Source of the DNA: Haloarcula sp. CBA1127
Lineage (GTDB): Archaea > Halobacteriota > Halobacteria > Halobacteriales > Haloarculaceae
Assembly: GCF_001485575.1 (NCBI RefSeq)
Contig: NZ_BCNB01000006.1
Coordinates: 2,542,001 to 2,606,000 of the forward strand
Reading direction: 5' to 3'
DNA length: 64,000 bases
Part shown: in pieces, positions 1 to 9,153 of the stretch
Layout of the letters: each line of letters starts with the position of its first letter
Numbering within the stretch: the first letter of the stretch is position 1
Translations under genes and position numbers: made by a program
Notes under the pieces: model-generated
What the model was told of the DNA's origin: nothing
What the model saw: only the letters and a program-made list of their open reading frames with translations
The model's database searches: none

Positions 1-1680
1 GGCGTGCATCGCGTGGGTCAACAGTGTCACGATGCGCGTAATCGCCGTCGTCTGGACCCGACGACCGAACCGGACGAGCGCGTCGTCGACGTTCGCGCCC
101 ATCCTGATGTCGGCCCAGATACGGTGCATCTCCTGCGTGAGGACGCCGATGTCACTGCCCCGGACCCGTCGAAGGCTCTCGACGACGGTCATTCCGGCCT
201 CGTTCAGACTCGCCAGCCGTTCGAGCAGGTCCGGCGTCGCGTCCTCAATGCGGGACAGCCGCTGCGTGTAGATGAACCGCACCAGCGCGAACGGCCCCAG
301 AACCAGCAGGACCGACTGGATGACGAGGTCATCAAGCAAACGGATGTTGACTGTCGACGCCTGGAACGCAGGTGGGGCACGGACGAGCAACAGCACTACC
401 GCGACGGGCACGGTGAGGTAGAGGACGTACACCGGGTTCCAGACCAGCGACTGAATCGGGGAGCTAAGCAGCTCCCGAAGCGATTTCACGCGGTCGTGGA
501 ACCTGAGCCGGTCCCAGTTTGCCTCGTCGGCCGGAACGACGCCACCGTCGGGCAGGCCGAGGCGGTTGGTCCCCAAGCTGGGTTTCCCCAACGTCGCCGT
601 TTCGTACCGGTCCAAAATATCTGTCGTCCCGCCGTTCCCGATGCCCAGCGACTGGAGCTTGCTATCGAGATATACCATGAACCCGACGTTAGCCAGCGGG
701 ATAACGAGATACGCCATCATCTGTAATAGCCAGAGCGTGTCCGTCGTCGTCAGGCCGAAGACGAGGAGAATCGTCATCAGGAAGAGGACGGCGGCGACGA
801 ACACGGTGACGTACGCCTCGGCGACCGTTGCCAGCCGCTCCAGTAGGTCTTCCTGCCGCTCGGCGGCCTGCTCCTGATGGCGTTCGTACTGCTCGCGGAG
901 GAACGGGGCCAGCGACTGGCCGCTCTGGAGGACGCTGGAGAGGTTCTCGGTGAAGGTCTTGAACTGTTCGCTGGGAGTCCGCCGGGAGACGTGTTCGAGC
1001 GCCGTGATCATGTCCCGGCCGAACAGGTCCATCTCTCTGACGGCGACGCCGACCTCTCTGGCCGTGTCGCCATAGATCTCTTGATTCCGGGCCAGCACAC
1101 GCATCACGTCGGGGAAGGACATTCCACCGCGGGAGAGCGCGTACATGAAGGCGATGGTGCGGGCCATCCCCTCGTCGATGTTCCGGCTCCGCACGTCTGC
1201 CTGATTTTTCAGCCGTTCCCAGCGGTAGAGGTACGTGAGGCCGGCCGTTGCTGCGCCCGAAAGCACCCCGCCACCGATGAGGATGTACAGCGTCTGTGTC
1301 GGCGTCAACACGAGTTCGAACGTTCGCAGGCCGAAGGCGTTCACCATCGTCGAGGGGAGTCCCTGTGCGAGGTTCACCAGCGCCGGCAGGACCAGTAGAA
1401 AACCGCCGATGGCGTACGCGCCGGTGATAGCGCCTGCGACGGCCCCTACACAGGCGTACACCAGCGTTCTGGCAGCGTAGCCGCGGTACGTCTCGTCGAC
1501 GTATGCGGCTTCGAGCTGGCGTTCCCGTTCGGGCGACTGGCCTACGTACCGGCCGAAGAGCCGTCGGGACAGCCGCGTGACGTTGCGGTCGAAGCGCTCG
1601 TTGACGGTGCTGTAGCCGACCAGTCCGAGAATCCCAACGACGACGGCGAGCGGTGCCAGACCGAGCGGGTTCAGCGCCAT
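1..1680 (-). CDS. TadC/GspF-type membrane platform protein (C-terminus cut by window edge)
   Basis: Inner-membrane platform protein of an archaeal type IV pilus or type II secretion-like machine, working with the ATPase encoded just upstream. ATG at 1680; 560 residues are visible and the reading frame is still open at base 1. Hydrophobic segments lie near residues 60-85, 110-135, 285-305 and 315-340 and again after 430. The stretch around 165-260 (conserved MARTIAFMYALSRGG, then a helical SVLQSGQSLAPFL) reads as the first T2SSF domain. A second T2SSF domain begins near residue 510 (DATPDLLERLASLNEAG). The gene starts 1 base after the ATPase stop, so the two are one operon. Confidence 0.9.
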   Translation of the reverse strand, partial: MALNPLGLAPLAVVVGILGLVGYSTVNERFDRNVTRLSRRLFGRYVGQSPERERQLEAAYVDETYRGYAARTLVYACVGAVAGAITGAYAIGGFLLVLPALVNLAQGLPSTMVNAFGLRTFELVLTPTQTLYILIGGGVLSGAATAGLTYLYRWERLKNQADVRSRNIDEGMARTIAFMYALSRGGMSFPDVMRVLARNQEIYGDTAREVGVAVREMDLFGRDMITALEHVSRRTPSEQFKTFTENLSSVLQSGQSLAPFLREQYERHQEQAAERQEDLLERLATVAEAYVTVFVAAVLFLMTILLVFGLTTTDTLWLLQMMAYLVIPLANVGFMVYLDSKLQSLGIGNGGTTDILDRYETATLGKPSLGTNRLGLPDGGVVPADEANWDRLRFHDRVKSLRELLSSPIQSLVWNPVYVLYLTVPVAVVLLLVRAPPAFQASTVNIRLLDDLVIQSVLLVLGPFALVRFIYTQRLSRIEDATPDLLERLASLNEAGMTVVESLRRVRGSDIGVLTQEMHRIWADIRMGANVDDALVRFGRRVQTTAITRIVTLLTHAMHA

Positions 1681-1681
1681 G

Positions 1682-3304
1682 TCAGGCTATCGCGTCGTCG
1701 TCGATGTTTGCTATGACCTGCTCTTTGTCCGCGTAGTACTTGTTGACCATCGCCGTGAACTTCCGGTAGTCGGTGATACCTTCGGACTGGAGATAGCGGA
1801 GGAACCGCTGACGGTTGCGGAGTTCGGTCAGCAGTTCTGACTGCGTCCAGCCGCGCTCCTCGCGGATTTCGTCCAGTAGCTCGCTGTTGTTCTCGGAGAA
1901 GCGGTCCTCGGTGGCCCGCCAGTTGTACGTCGTTGAGTAGTCCAGTTCGCCGGTCCGCTGGTCGATACCCTCGATTTCGGCGAGCGTCTTCGCACGGCGG
2001 ACGCGCTCATCGCCCGAGCGGGCAAGCACCTGCACACAGAGGATATCGAGGCTCTGAACCATCGGCCGTGGGACGTTGATCGGCTCGTTCTCCAGCCGAT
2101 TGATGACGGTCTGGACCGAGTCCGCGTGCATCGTTGAGAAGGTCGTGTGCCCGGTGTTCATTGCCTGAAACAGCGTGATAGCTTCCTCGCCACGAACCTC
2201 GCCGACGATGATGTACTCGGGGCGGTGCCGGAGCGCGGACCGCAGCAAATCGTACATCGTGATGTCCGAATCGCCCAGGCGCTCGCGGGTGACCGAGGAG
2301 AGCCAGTTGTCGTGATACAGAGATAGCTCGCGGGTGTCCTCGATTGACAGCACCTTCGACCGGGGCGGGAGGAACATCGCCAGCGCGTTCATCGACGTGG
2401 TCTTGCCGGCCGCCGTCCCGCCCGCGAAGATGAGCGACTTGTTGGACTCGATGGCGAGCCAGAGGTAGGCCAGCATCTCGACGGAGAACGTACCGTACTC
2501 CAGCAGTTCGATGGGTGTGAACGGCTCGTCGGCGTACTTCCGAATGGTAAACGCGGAGCCACGTGGAGTCACTTCTTCGCCGAGCGCCAGTTCAATACGG
2601 GAGCCGTCCGGGAGCGTCGTGGAGACAACAGGGTCCGAAACGGAGACGTGTCGCCCCGAGCGCTGTGCCAGTTGGATGACAAAGTCGTTCAGTTCGTCGG
2701 CGTCGTATGTGATGTTCGTCTCGATGTCCGTGTAGCCGTCGTGGTAGACGAAGATGGGAAGGTTCGCTCCGTCACAGGAGATATCCTCGATGTCAGGGTC
2801 GTGCATCAGAGGGTCGATGTGACCGTAGCCCTGGAAAGAGCGATGCAGGTAGTAAAACAGGCGGTAGAACGTCTCGGGCTCGATGACAACGCCGTACTCC
2901 TCCAGCCTGGCTTCGAGCTCCTCGGTGAGGACGCGCTCCGGGTCGGCGTCGACGTCGTCGCGGTAGATGAGCGGGATGCGGATGTCCTCGAACAGGCGGT
3001 CGAGCAGTTCCCGCTCGATGTCGGAAAGCGACGGCTCGACGACGTGGTACAGGTGCTCGTCGCGGTCGGGATCGTGATTGAGAGAGGCGAAGGCGAACGG
3101 GGCGTTCAGCCAGTAGCGGTCGACCTCGTTGTAACCGTCCAGACCGTCGAATTCGACCAGTGTCCCGTGGCGACTGGGGTCGTAGTTCGCCGTCGGAACT
3201 GCTGACCCGCTCAACACCGTTGCGGTCCGCGAAAGCCACGACTGGATGTGGCCGAGCGGGTCCGAAACGAAGTCACCGGGTTCGGGAGAGTCTGGGTTCG
3301 ACAT
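1682..3304 (-). CDS. Type II/IV secretion ATPase (TadA/VirB11/GspE family)
   Basis: Hexameric cytoplasmic ATPase that powers pilus assembly or secretion. The Walker A motif GGTAAGKTTS has its Lys near residue 301. It is followed by the Asp box (LSIEDTREL), Walker B (YIIVGEVRGEEAITLFQAMNTGH) and the His box (TTFSTMHADS). The N-terminal half carries the usual archaeal N2 domain (FYRLFYYLHRSFQGYGHIDPLM). A longer frame opens at 3364, but the TATA-like AATTTAAGT at about 3367-3375 puts the transcript start near 3345. I therefore prefer ATG 3304 (MSNPDSPEP), giving 540 residues. First gene of the pair with the platform protein. Confidence 0.93.
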   Translation of the reverse strand: MSNPDSPEPGDFVSDPLGHIQSWLSRTATVLSGSAVPTANYDPSRHGTLVEFDGLDGYNEVDRYWLNAPFAFASLNHDPDRDEHLYHVVEPSLSDIERELLDRLFEDIRIPLIYRDDVDADPERVLTEELEARLEEYGVVIEPETFYRLFYYLHRSFQGYGHIDPLMHDPDIEDISCDGANLPIFVYHDGYTDIETNITYDADELNDFVIQLAQRSGRHVSVSDPVVSTTLPDGSRIELALGEEVTPRGSAFTIRKYADEPFTPIELLEYGTFSVEMLAYLWLAIESNKSLIFAGGTAAGKTTSMNALAMFLPPRSKVLSIEDTRELSLYHDNWLSSVTRERLGDSDITMYDLLRSALRHRPEYIIVGEVRGEEAITLFQAMNTGHTTFSTMHADSVQTVINRLENEPINVPRPMVQSLDILCVQVLARSGDERVRRAKTLAEIEGIDQRTGELDYSTTYNWRATEDRFSENNSELLDEIREERGWTQSELLTELRNRQRFLRYLQSEGITDYRKFTAMVNKYYADKEQVIANIDDDAIA

Positions 3305-3437
3305 CGGTGGTGCAGTGGGGAGCACACGGTGCTCCGCGGAATATACCTCTGCTATCGTATCCACCTACTTAAATTCGCTCGCCAAATTATCAGGAGTATA
3401 ATCGCCAGCGGTCGGACGAACAAGACCGGACTGGCTG

Positions 3438-3938
3438 TTACGCCCGGTCGACGGTCAGCAGCAGATAGGCGAACACGAGGGCGACGAGCGCCCCGATGGG
3501 GACGGTGATACCGGGGAACGACGTGATGAATAGCCCGCTGGCCGCGAGCGTGAGGACGCCCACAAGTCCGAGCAGCCCGCCGAACAGTCGGACAGGGTCG
3601 ACGGGCAGGCTCGCTTCGACGCGGTCCTCAGCGGCGTAGTAATAGAGGCTGAGGCCGAGCGGGAACAGGAAAACGGCCAGGGCCGCGACCCCGAGTGTCC
3701 CGGCGAGCGCAAGCGGCTCCGACTCCTGGAACGCGGCGACCTGCCAGGCCCAGAGAAACGGCCGCTCGCCGGGGAGCGTCGCACCGAAAATGAACTGGAA
3801 CCGAAAGGGGAGAAAGCGAAGCCCGACGACAGTCACTCCCTCAATCTCGAACAGCGACACCGACCACGGGGCCAGTCCCACGAGCCACGTCGCAAGCACC
3901 GCGAACTCGCCCGCGTACTCTGATTTCACCCAGGCCAT
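3438..3938 (-). CDS. Haloarchaeal multi-spanning membrane protein, function unknown
   Basis: A 166-residue protein with about four hydrophobic segments (near 12-35, 78-100, 115-135 and 140-160), so an integral membrane protein. It opens MAWVKSEYAGEFAVL and contains a conserved-looking WSVSLFEIEG...FRFLPFRFQF stretch typical of a small haloarchaeal membrane family. From memory it resembles proteins annotated as TIGR04206/DUF7549, but that is unverified. The frame is open further upstream, but composition there is that of an antisense frame, so ATG 3938 is chosen. It diverges from the DUF5793-type gene at 4041. No functional residues recognised. Confidence 0.75.
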   Translation of the reverse strand: MAWVKSEYAGEFAVLATWLVGLAPWSVSLFEIEGVTVVGLRFLPFRFQFIFGATLPGERPFLWAWQVAAFQESEPLALAGTLGVAALAVFLFPLGLSLYYYAAEDRVEASLPVDPVRLFGGLLGLVGVLTLAASGLFITSFPGITVPIGALVALVFAYLLLTVDRA

Positions 3939-4040
3939 ACTACTGTCAGAGGGTGGGCCGGTCCGGTAAAAGCTACCGATACCAACAGTCGGTGCGCCGT
4001 TACGTTCATTTGGCCAGGCCACGTACCTGTAAACACCGGA

Positions 4041-4466
4041 ATGAGGCGTGATTACTTCACCGTCGACATCCAGGCTTCGGCCACCGACAACGACGACCCG
4101 ACGATCGCGATTGTATACGATGGGCCGACAGGAGAGCTCCGTGAACGCCTCAGCAAAGTAGACGGCGGCACACTCGACGGCGAAGATATCGACGTGACCT
4201 TCCGCCGCCAGCCAGAGAGCGACGGCGTGCTCTCGCTGACGAACCGACTCACCGGCGAGTACGTCTTCGAGGCGACAGCACCGACGGCGGACGTCGACGC
4301 GCTCGTTTCCGCGGCGGACGCCCAAGAAGACCCACAGTTTACAGTCCGCCTCACCGACAGCGAGAGCGAGTCACGGACCTACGAACTGCGGACGCTACTC
4401 GTCTACGACCACGACGGGAGCCTCCTGCGCGGGCAGAGCCTGATTCCCGGCAGCGTCGAACTGTAA
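4041..4466 (+). CDS. DUF5793-type haloarchaeal protein
   Basis: A 141-residue soluble, strongly acidic protein beginning MRRDYFTVDIQA, the usual opening of a conserved haloarchaeal family that I recall as DUF5793. It has no Cys pairs, membrane segments or nucleotide-binding motifs. The alternating hydrophobic pattern (TVRLTDSESESRTYELRTLLVYDHDGSLL) suggests a mainly beta fold. ATG 4041 is the only sensible start, about 100 bases from the divergent membrane protein gene. It converges on the sirtuin gene with a 15-base gap. Function unknown. Confidence 0.8.
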   Translation: MRRDYFTVDIQASATDNDDPTIAIVYDGPTGELRERLSKVDGGTLDGEDIDVTFRRQPESDGVLSLTNRLTGEYVFEATAPTADVDALVSAADAQEDPQFTVRLTDSESESRTYELRTLLVYDHDGSLLRGQSLIPGSVEL

Positions 4467-4481
4467 GCCGTTTCCGCGCTG

Positions 4482-5264
4482 CTACACCCGCTCGACAATC
4501 GCCGGAAGAACCCGCGTGACATCCGCACGAAGCACGTGCGCCGCACTCGCGTCACGCGGCGTCTCCTCGTAGTTGACCACGACCAGCGTGCTGCCCGCCT
4601 CCGCCGCGATTTTCGGAAGCAGTGAGGCGGGCTGGACCGACAGCGACGACCCCACGGCGAGGAACACGTCGCTGTCCCGTGCGAGGCGCTGGCTCTCGTT
4701 CATCGCCACGTCGGGCATGGGTTCGCCGAACAGCACCACATCGGGCCGATAGACGCCGCCACAGTCACAGCGCGGCGGCAGATCGCTGCTCTCGGCAGCT
4801 TCCTCAAATACCGCCTCGGCGTCCCGACGGTGACCGCAGTCGTCACAGACCACGCGCTGGTGGGTCCCGTGGAGTTCGATGACTCGCTCCGTGCCGGCAG
4901 CGTCGTGCAGTCCGTCGATGTTCTGCGTGAGCACAGCGTCGAGCTGCCCCGCGGATTCGAGCGTCGCCAGTGCCTCGTGAGCAGTGTTAGGTTCAGGGTC
5001 GATGTCGCCGTAGATAGCCTCTCGAAGCGAGAGTCGGTCCGCCCAGAAGCCCGCTGGGTCGGCGTCGAGCCGACGGCGGTGGAAGTCCGCCGGGTCGTGG
5101 CGCTCCCAGATACCGTCGTCGCCGCGAAAGGAGGGGATGCCCGACGCTGTCGAGACGCCTGCGCCGGTGAGCGCGACAGCAGTCTCAGCCGCGCGAAGCG
5201 CCTCGGCCACCGCATCGAGCGTTTCGCCGTCAATATCGTCGATCCCGTGCCTGTCGTCGGCCAT
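4482..5264 (-). CDS. cobB: NAD-dependent protein deacylase, Sir2 family
   Basis: Sirtuin that removes acyl groups from lysines using NAD+. The Rossmann motif GAGVSTASGIPSFRG lies at residues 34-48 and the NAD/catalytic motif TQNIDGLH at 113-120. The catalytic His is in ELHG (H132). The structural zinc site has Cys140, Cys143, Cys166 and Cys168, and GSSLSVQPAS is the late NAD-binding motif. At 260 residues it matches the family. ATG 5264 is followed immediately by an acidic haloarchaeal N-terminus. The 238 bases between it and sucC carry the sucC promoter and no further gene that I can see. Confidence 0.93.
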   Translation of the reverse strand: MADDRHGIDDIDGETLDAVAEALRAAETAVALTGAGVSTASGIPSFRGDDGIWERHDPADFHRRRLDADPAGFWADRLSLREAIYGDIDPEPNTAHEALATLESAGQLDAVLTQNIDGLHDAAGTERVIELHGTHQRVVCDDCGHRRDAEAVFEEAAESSDLPPRCDCGGVYRPDVVLFGEPMPDVAMNESQRLARDSDVFLAVGSSLSVQPASLLPKIAAEAGSTLVVVNYEETPRDASAAHVLRADVTRVLPAIVERV

Positions 5265-5502
5265 ACGCTTGCTTCGGAGTGCGATGCTGTGGGTCTATCG
5301 GATTGGGGTACCCGAACTGGATGAACAAGACAACAGGGACAGCAATGGACGCGCCCTCTTGTCCCAAGCATCCATACTACAGCTATACCACCGCGTGCGA
5401 CTCGCTCGCTCTGGCAACCCACAGTAAACTGGGACTACCTGCTTGGTCGCAAGAAGAGAAACGGACGGATTTAAAACGTCACCGCTCGCCTTTCTGCATG
5501 AC

Positions 5503-6651
5503 ATGCGCTTGCACGAATACCAGGCGAAGCAAGTCTTCGCTGACGCGGGCATCCCGACGCCCGCCTCGCAGCTGGCCGAGACAGTAAATGAGGCCGTCGA
5601 CGCGGCCGAGGAAATCGGATATCCGGTCGCCATCAAGGCACAGGTCCACGTGGGCGGCCGTGGCAAGGCTGGCGGCATCAAGCTCGTCGAGTCCAAGGAG
5701 GAGGCCCGCGAGGCTGCCGAGGACATCATCGGGATGGACCTCAAGGGCTACCACGTCTCGAAAGTGCTCGTCGAGGAAGCCGTCGACTTCGTCAACGAAC
5801 TGTACGTCGGCGTGACGATGGACCGCGGCGAGGGCCGCCCGGTCGCAATGGTCTCGACGAAAGGCGGCGTCAACATCGAGGAGGTCGCCGAGGAGGACCC
5901 CGACGCCATCGCCCGCGAGCACATCGACCCCGCGTTCGGAATGCACCCGTTCCAGGCCCGGAAAGTCGTCTACGAGGCCGGCGTCGACCGCGAGGTCGCA
6001 AACGACGTTGCGAGCGTCCTCACGACGCTGTACCAGCTCTGGGACGACCGTGACGGCGCTGACACGGAGATCAACCCGCTGATGATTACCAGCGACGACG
6101 AGGTCATCGCGGCCGACGCTGTCATGAACGTCGACGGTGACGCCCTGTTCCGCCAGCCCGAAATCGCAGAGATGGGCGAAGAAGCGGCGGAAGGCGATGA
6201 ACTCGAACAGAAGGCCGACGAGTACGGATTCGATTACGTCCGACTCGACGGCAACGTCGGCATCATCGGCAACGGTGCGGGCCTCGTGATGACGACGCTG
6301 GACCTCGTTGATTACTACGACGGCGAGCCCGCCAACTTCCTCGATGTCGGTGGCGGCGCGAAGGCCGACCGTATCGCAAACGCGCTTGATATGGTGTTCT
6401 CCGACGAGAACGTTGATTCGGTCGTGTTCAACATCTTCGGCGGTATCACCCGTGGTGACGAGGTCGCCAACGGTATCAACCAGGCGCTGGAGCAGTTCGA
6501 CGAGATTCCGAAGCCGGTCACCGTGCGACTCGCAGGGACCAACGCCGAGGAGGGAATGGAGATTCTGAACGAGGATCTGGTGACGGTCGAGCACACGCTG
6601 GAGGACGCCGTCCAGCGTGCGGTTGAGTACGCAAAGGAGGTGGAAGCATGA
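5503..6651 (+). CDS. sucC: Succinyl-CoA synthetase beta subunit (ADP-forming type)
   Basis: Beta subunit of the TCA-cycle enzyme that interconverts succinyl-CoA and succinate with nucleotide phosphorylation. [18 protein letters not shown] at the start and [12 protein letters not shown] near residue 50 are ATP-grasp hallmarks of SucC. EINPL and the C-terminal ligase half with [13 protein letters not shown] are present. The frame opens at 5443, but the family N-terminus begins at ATG 5503, and TTTAAAA at about 5470-5476 sits about 28 bases before it, fitting a leaderless transcript. 382 residues. It overlaps sucD by 4 bases (ATGA), so the two are co-translated. Confidence 0.97.
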   Translation: MRLHEYQAKQVFADAGIPTPASQLAETVNEAVDAAEEIGYPVAIKAQVHVGGRGKAGGIKLVESKEEAREAAEDIIGMDLKGYHVSKVLVEEAVDFVNELYVGVTMDRGEGRPVAMVSTKGGVNIEEVAEEDPDAIAREHIDPAFGMHPFQARKVVYEAGVDREVANDVASVLTTLYQLWDDRDGADTEINPLMITSDDEVIAADAVMNVDGDALFRQPEIAEMGEEAAEGDELEQKADEYGFDYVRLDGNVGIIGNGAGLVMTTLDLVDYYDGEPANFLDVGGGAKADRIANALDMVFSDENVDSVVFNIFGGITRGDEVANGINQALEQFDEIPKPVTVRLAGTNAEEGMEILNEDLVTVEHTLEDAVQRAVEYAKEVEA

Positions 6652-7520
6652 GTGTTCTAGTCGACGAAGACACACGCATCGTTGTACAGGGAATCACCGG
6701 CGGTGAAGGGAAGTTCCACACCGAACAGATGCTGGAGTACGGCACGAACGTCGTCGCCGGCGCAGTGCCTGGCCGCGGCGGGCAGGAAGTCGCCGGTGTG
6801 CCGGTGTTCGACACGGTGCAGGGCGCAGCTCGCGAGGCCGACGCGAACGCCGCCGTCGTGTTCGTCCCGCCGGCCTTCGCCGGCGACGCCTGCTTCGAGG
6901 CGCTCGATGCGAAGGGTATCGACCTCGTGGTCGCCATCACTGAGGGCATCCCGACGCAGGATATGGCCCGGGTCTACCGCAAACTGCAGGAGACCGACAC
7001 GCATCTTGTCGGTCCGAACTGCCCCGGCGTCATCACGCCCGGCGTCGCCAAGCTCGGTATCCTCCCGGGGAACATCTTCTCCGAGGGGAACGTCGGTCTC
7101 GTCTCCCGTTCGGGGACGCTGACCTACCAGGTCGTCGACAACCTCACCAACCGCGGTATCGGTCAGTCGACGGCTATCGGCATCGGCGGCGACCCAATCA
7201 TCGGGACGGACTTCATCGGCGCGCTCGAACAGTTCGAGGCCGACCCCGACACCCACGCCGTCGTGATGTGCGGCGAGATCGGCGGCGAGGACGAGGAGGA
7301 GGCCGCCCGCTACATTGGCGAGCACATGGACACGCCAGTCGCCGGCTTCATCGCCGGCCGCACGGCCCCGCCCGGAAAGCGCATGGGTCACGCCGGCGCT
7401 ATCGTCTCCGGCTCCGGTACCGGGACCGCGCAGTCGAAGATTACCGCGCTAGAGGACAACGGCGTCCCTGTCGGCGACACGCCGGAAGAAGTCGCCGACC
7501 ACGTCGAAGACCTGCTGTAG
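6648..7520 (+). CDS. sucD: Succinyl-CoA synthetase alpha subunit
   Basis: CoA-binding alpha subunit, 290 residues, complex partner of SucC. The N-terminal CoA-binding Rossmann fold runs from [24 protein letters not shown] and the phosphohistidine motif [13 protein letters not shown] are present, with the catalytic His at residue 248. The start ATG overlaps the sucC stop (ATGA at 6648-6651). Normal family length, no anomalies. Confidence 0.97.
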   Translation: MSVLVDEDTRIVVQGITGGEGKFHTEQMLEYGTNVVAGAVPGRGGQEVAGVPVFDTVQGAAREADANAAVVFVPPAFAGDACFEALDAKGIDLVVAITEGIPTQDMARVYRKLQETDTHLVGPNCPGVITPGVAKLGILPGNIFSEGNVGLVSRSGTLTYQVVDNLTNRGIGQSTAIGIGGDPIIGTDFIGALEQFEADPDTHAVVMCGEIGGEDEEEAARYIGEHMDTPVAGFIAGRTAPPGKRMGHAGAIVSGSGTGTAQSKITALEDNGVPVGDTPEEVADHVEDLL

Positions 7521-7563
7521 GGCACCGTCGGTTTCTTATCGCCTGTTTTCGTAGTGTTACCAA

Positions 7564-8556
7564 ATGACGCCTGCCCGTGGCACCGTCTATCTCGTGGCCG
7601 GTACCGAAGCGACTGATCTGGCTAAGACACTCTCCGAAGCACTGACCACGGACGGGACAACAGCTGAGGCCGTCCGAGACACGAGCACCGTACAGGACCG
7701 GCTGAACGACGGGGACGTCAGGGGTGTCGTCCTCAATGACGACGGTGAGTACGACGGGGTTGCGGTATTCGAGGAGCTGCGGGCGACAGGGGCCGATATT
7801 CCGATTGTCCTCGTTGCAAGCGACCCCGAACCGGACCGGGTCACCGAGGCGCTCCGGGCCGGCGTCACCGAGTATGTGACCGCAGAAACGCCGGCATCCC
7901 TGTTGGCCGCGAAGCTTGAAGCGTACGCGACCCGGTGGCCAACTGACTGGCGAGTCGGTGCCAGACAGTGGGACGAGATTTCGAGCGGCGTCTCCCACGA
8001 CGCGAAGAACCCGCTGAACGTCGTCATGGGCCGGTTAGAGCTACTGGACATCGGCGAGCCCCACGAAGATGCCCTGTTTCGGTCCGTCGACCGAGTCGAA
8101 TCGCTGCTGACCGATCTCTCTCGCATCGGAAGCGTCGCGTGTCCCGTCTCAGAAACCGATTCGCTTGCACTGGCTGACGTAGCCACTGAGGTCTGGGCCG
8201 CAGCAAGCTACGAGGACGCGACGCTCGAAGTACAGACGGACGCGGCTATTGACGCCGAACACGACCGACTGCAGTTGCTCCTCCGCGAACTGTTCGACAA
8301 CGCGGTCACACACAGTGAGGGACCAGTAACCGTCACCATCGGGGCCACCGAGTCCGGGTTCTACGTGGCCGACGACGGCCCGGGGATTCCCGAAGCGGAC
8401 CGCGACGAAGTGTTCGACCAGGGCTTCGGCACGACACGGGAGGGGGAGGGATACGGACTGTTCCTCGTCGACACTGCGGCGCGCGCCCACGGGTGGACAG
8501 TATCGGTCGGGAGCGGCAAATCCGGCGGCACGCGGATCGACGTGACGACAGCCTAG
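7564..8556 (+). CDS. Histidine kinase with degenerate N-terminal receiver domain
   Basis: A soluble 330-residue sensor kinase. Residues 1-120 have the receiver-domain pattern, but the usual phospho-accepting Asp is Asn58 (VVLNDDGEYDG). A short linker leads to the H-box SGVSHDAKNPLNV with His145. The ATPase domain follows, with N-box FDNAVTHSEGP, G1-box VADDGPGIPEADRD and G2 region EGYGLFLVDTAA. There is no membrane segment or PAS domain. It begins 44 bases after sucD and may be read from its own promoter. The changed acceptor suggests that input to the receiver is not by phosphorylation, which is an inference. Confidence 0.88.
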   Translation: MTPARGTVYLVAGTEATDLAKTLSEALTTDGTTAEAVRDTSTVQDRLNDGDVRGVVLNDDGEYDGVAVFEELRATGADIPIVLVASDPEPDRVTEALRAGVTEYVTAETPASLLAAKLEAYATRWPTDWRVGARQWDEISSGVSHDAKNPLNVVMGRLELLDIGEPHEDALFRSVDRVESLLTDLSRIGSVACPVSETDSLALADVATEVWAAASYEDATLEVQTDAAIDAEHDRLQLLLRELFDNAVTHSEGPVTVTIGATESGFYVADDGPGIPEADRDEVFDQGFGTTREGEGYGLFLVDTAARAHGWTVSVGSGKSGGTRIDVTTA

Positions 8557-8799
8557 CGGTTTTCTCACCCACAATCGCTGTCGGTCTCTGGAAGACGGCG
8601 GCCGCTCTGGTCCCGAACTGGCTGTTTCCGAGATGTGTACGTAGCTAGTCGGCCCCCTCAACCATTACTGTCCAAGATATGAGATGTATGTGGTGCCGAA
8701 AACCGACGGACGGCGGCCGACCCGAACCTTCCGTCAACGGAAAGAAGCGGCCGTGAACGTTCCGGTATCGCTATAAGGGATGAATCTGTAGTTTCGAAT

Positions 8800-9036
8800 A
8801 TGCCTCATATTTGTCGGAACTGCAAGCGGACCTTCGGCACAGAACTCGAACTCGAACTCCACCGCGACACGTGTTCGGACGGACAGCTCTACTGCGACGA
8901 ATGTGGCGACCGGTTCACCGAGCGAGCGGCGACGGAGGACGGCTGGCACTATCGATGTCCGAATGACGACTGTGACGGCACCGGAATCGACGACGACATC
9001 CACAAAGTATCGGACGCACGCGTAACCAAACAGTAA
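8800..9036 (+). CDS. Small zinc-finger protein
   Basis: A 78-residue protein with three potential zinc sites. The first is C2H2-like (HICRNCKRTFGTELELELHRDTC), the second is CDECG, and the third is CPNDDC. It probably binds nucleic acid or protein as an adaptor, but nothing in the sequence identifies the partner. TATA-like CTATAAG at about 8769-8775 precedes ATG 8800 by about 28 bases, fitting a leaderless message. An inverted repeat TTCCGT-CA-ACGGAA at 8729-8742 lies farther upstream and could be an operator. It sits between two histidine kinase genes; whether they are linked in function is unknown. Confidence 0.8.
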   Translation: MPHICRNCKRTFGTELELELHRDTCSDGQLYCDECGDRFTERAATEDGWHYRCPNDDCDGTGIDDDIHKVSDARVTKQ

Positions 9037-9153
9037 CTGGCAAGAAGAACGGGCAGAGCCGGCAGTACCGCGGACGACAGACCGGGAAATACGCCGCTCA
9101 CCTGTTCCGGTGGCCAGCAGATGTAAATGCACGTCTAACAAATCGATGCGGAA

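Noticed and set aside
4-1480. Several plus-strand frames in the first 1.5 kb
   Set aside because: They are antisense to the minus-strand TadC-type gene, have poor composition, and no domain; the minus-strand frame is continuous with clear membrane helices.
5265-5502. Possible small gene between the sirtuin and sucC (frame from 5279)
   Set aside because: It would run through the sucC promoter and start and has non-haloarchaeal composition.
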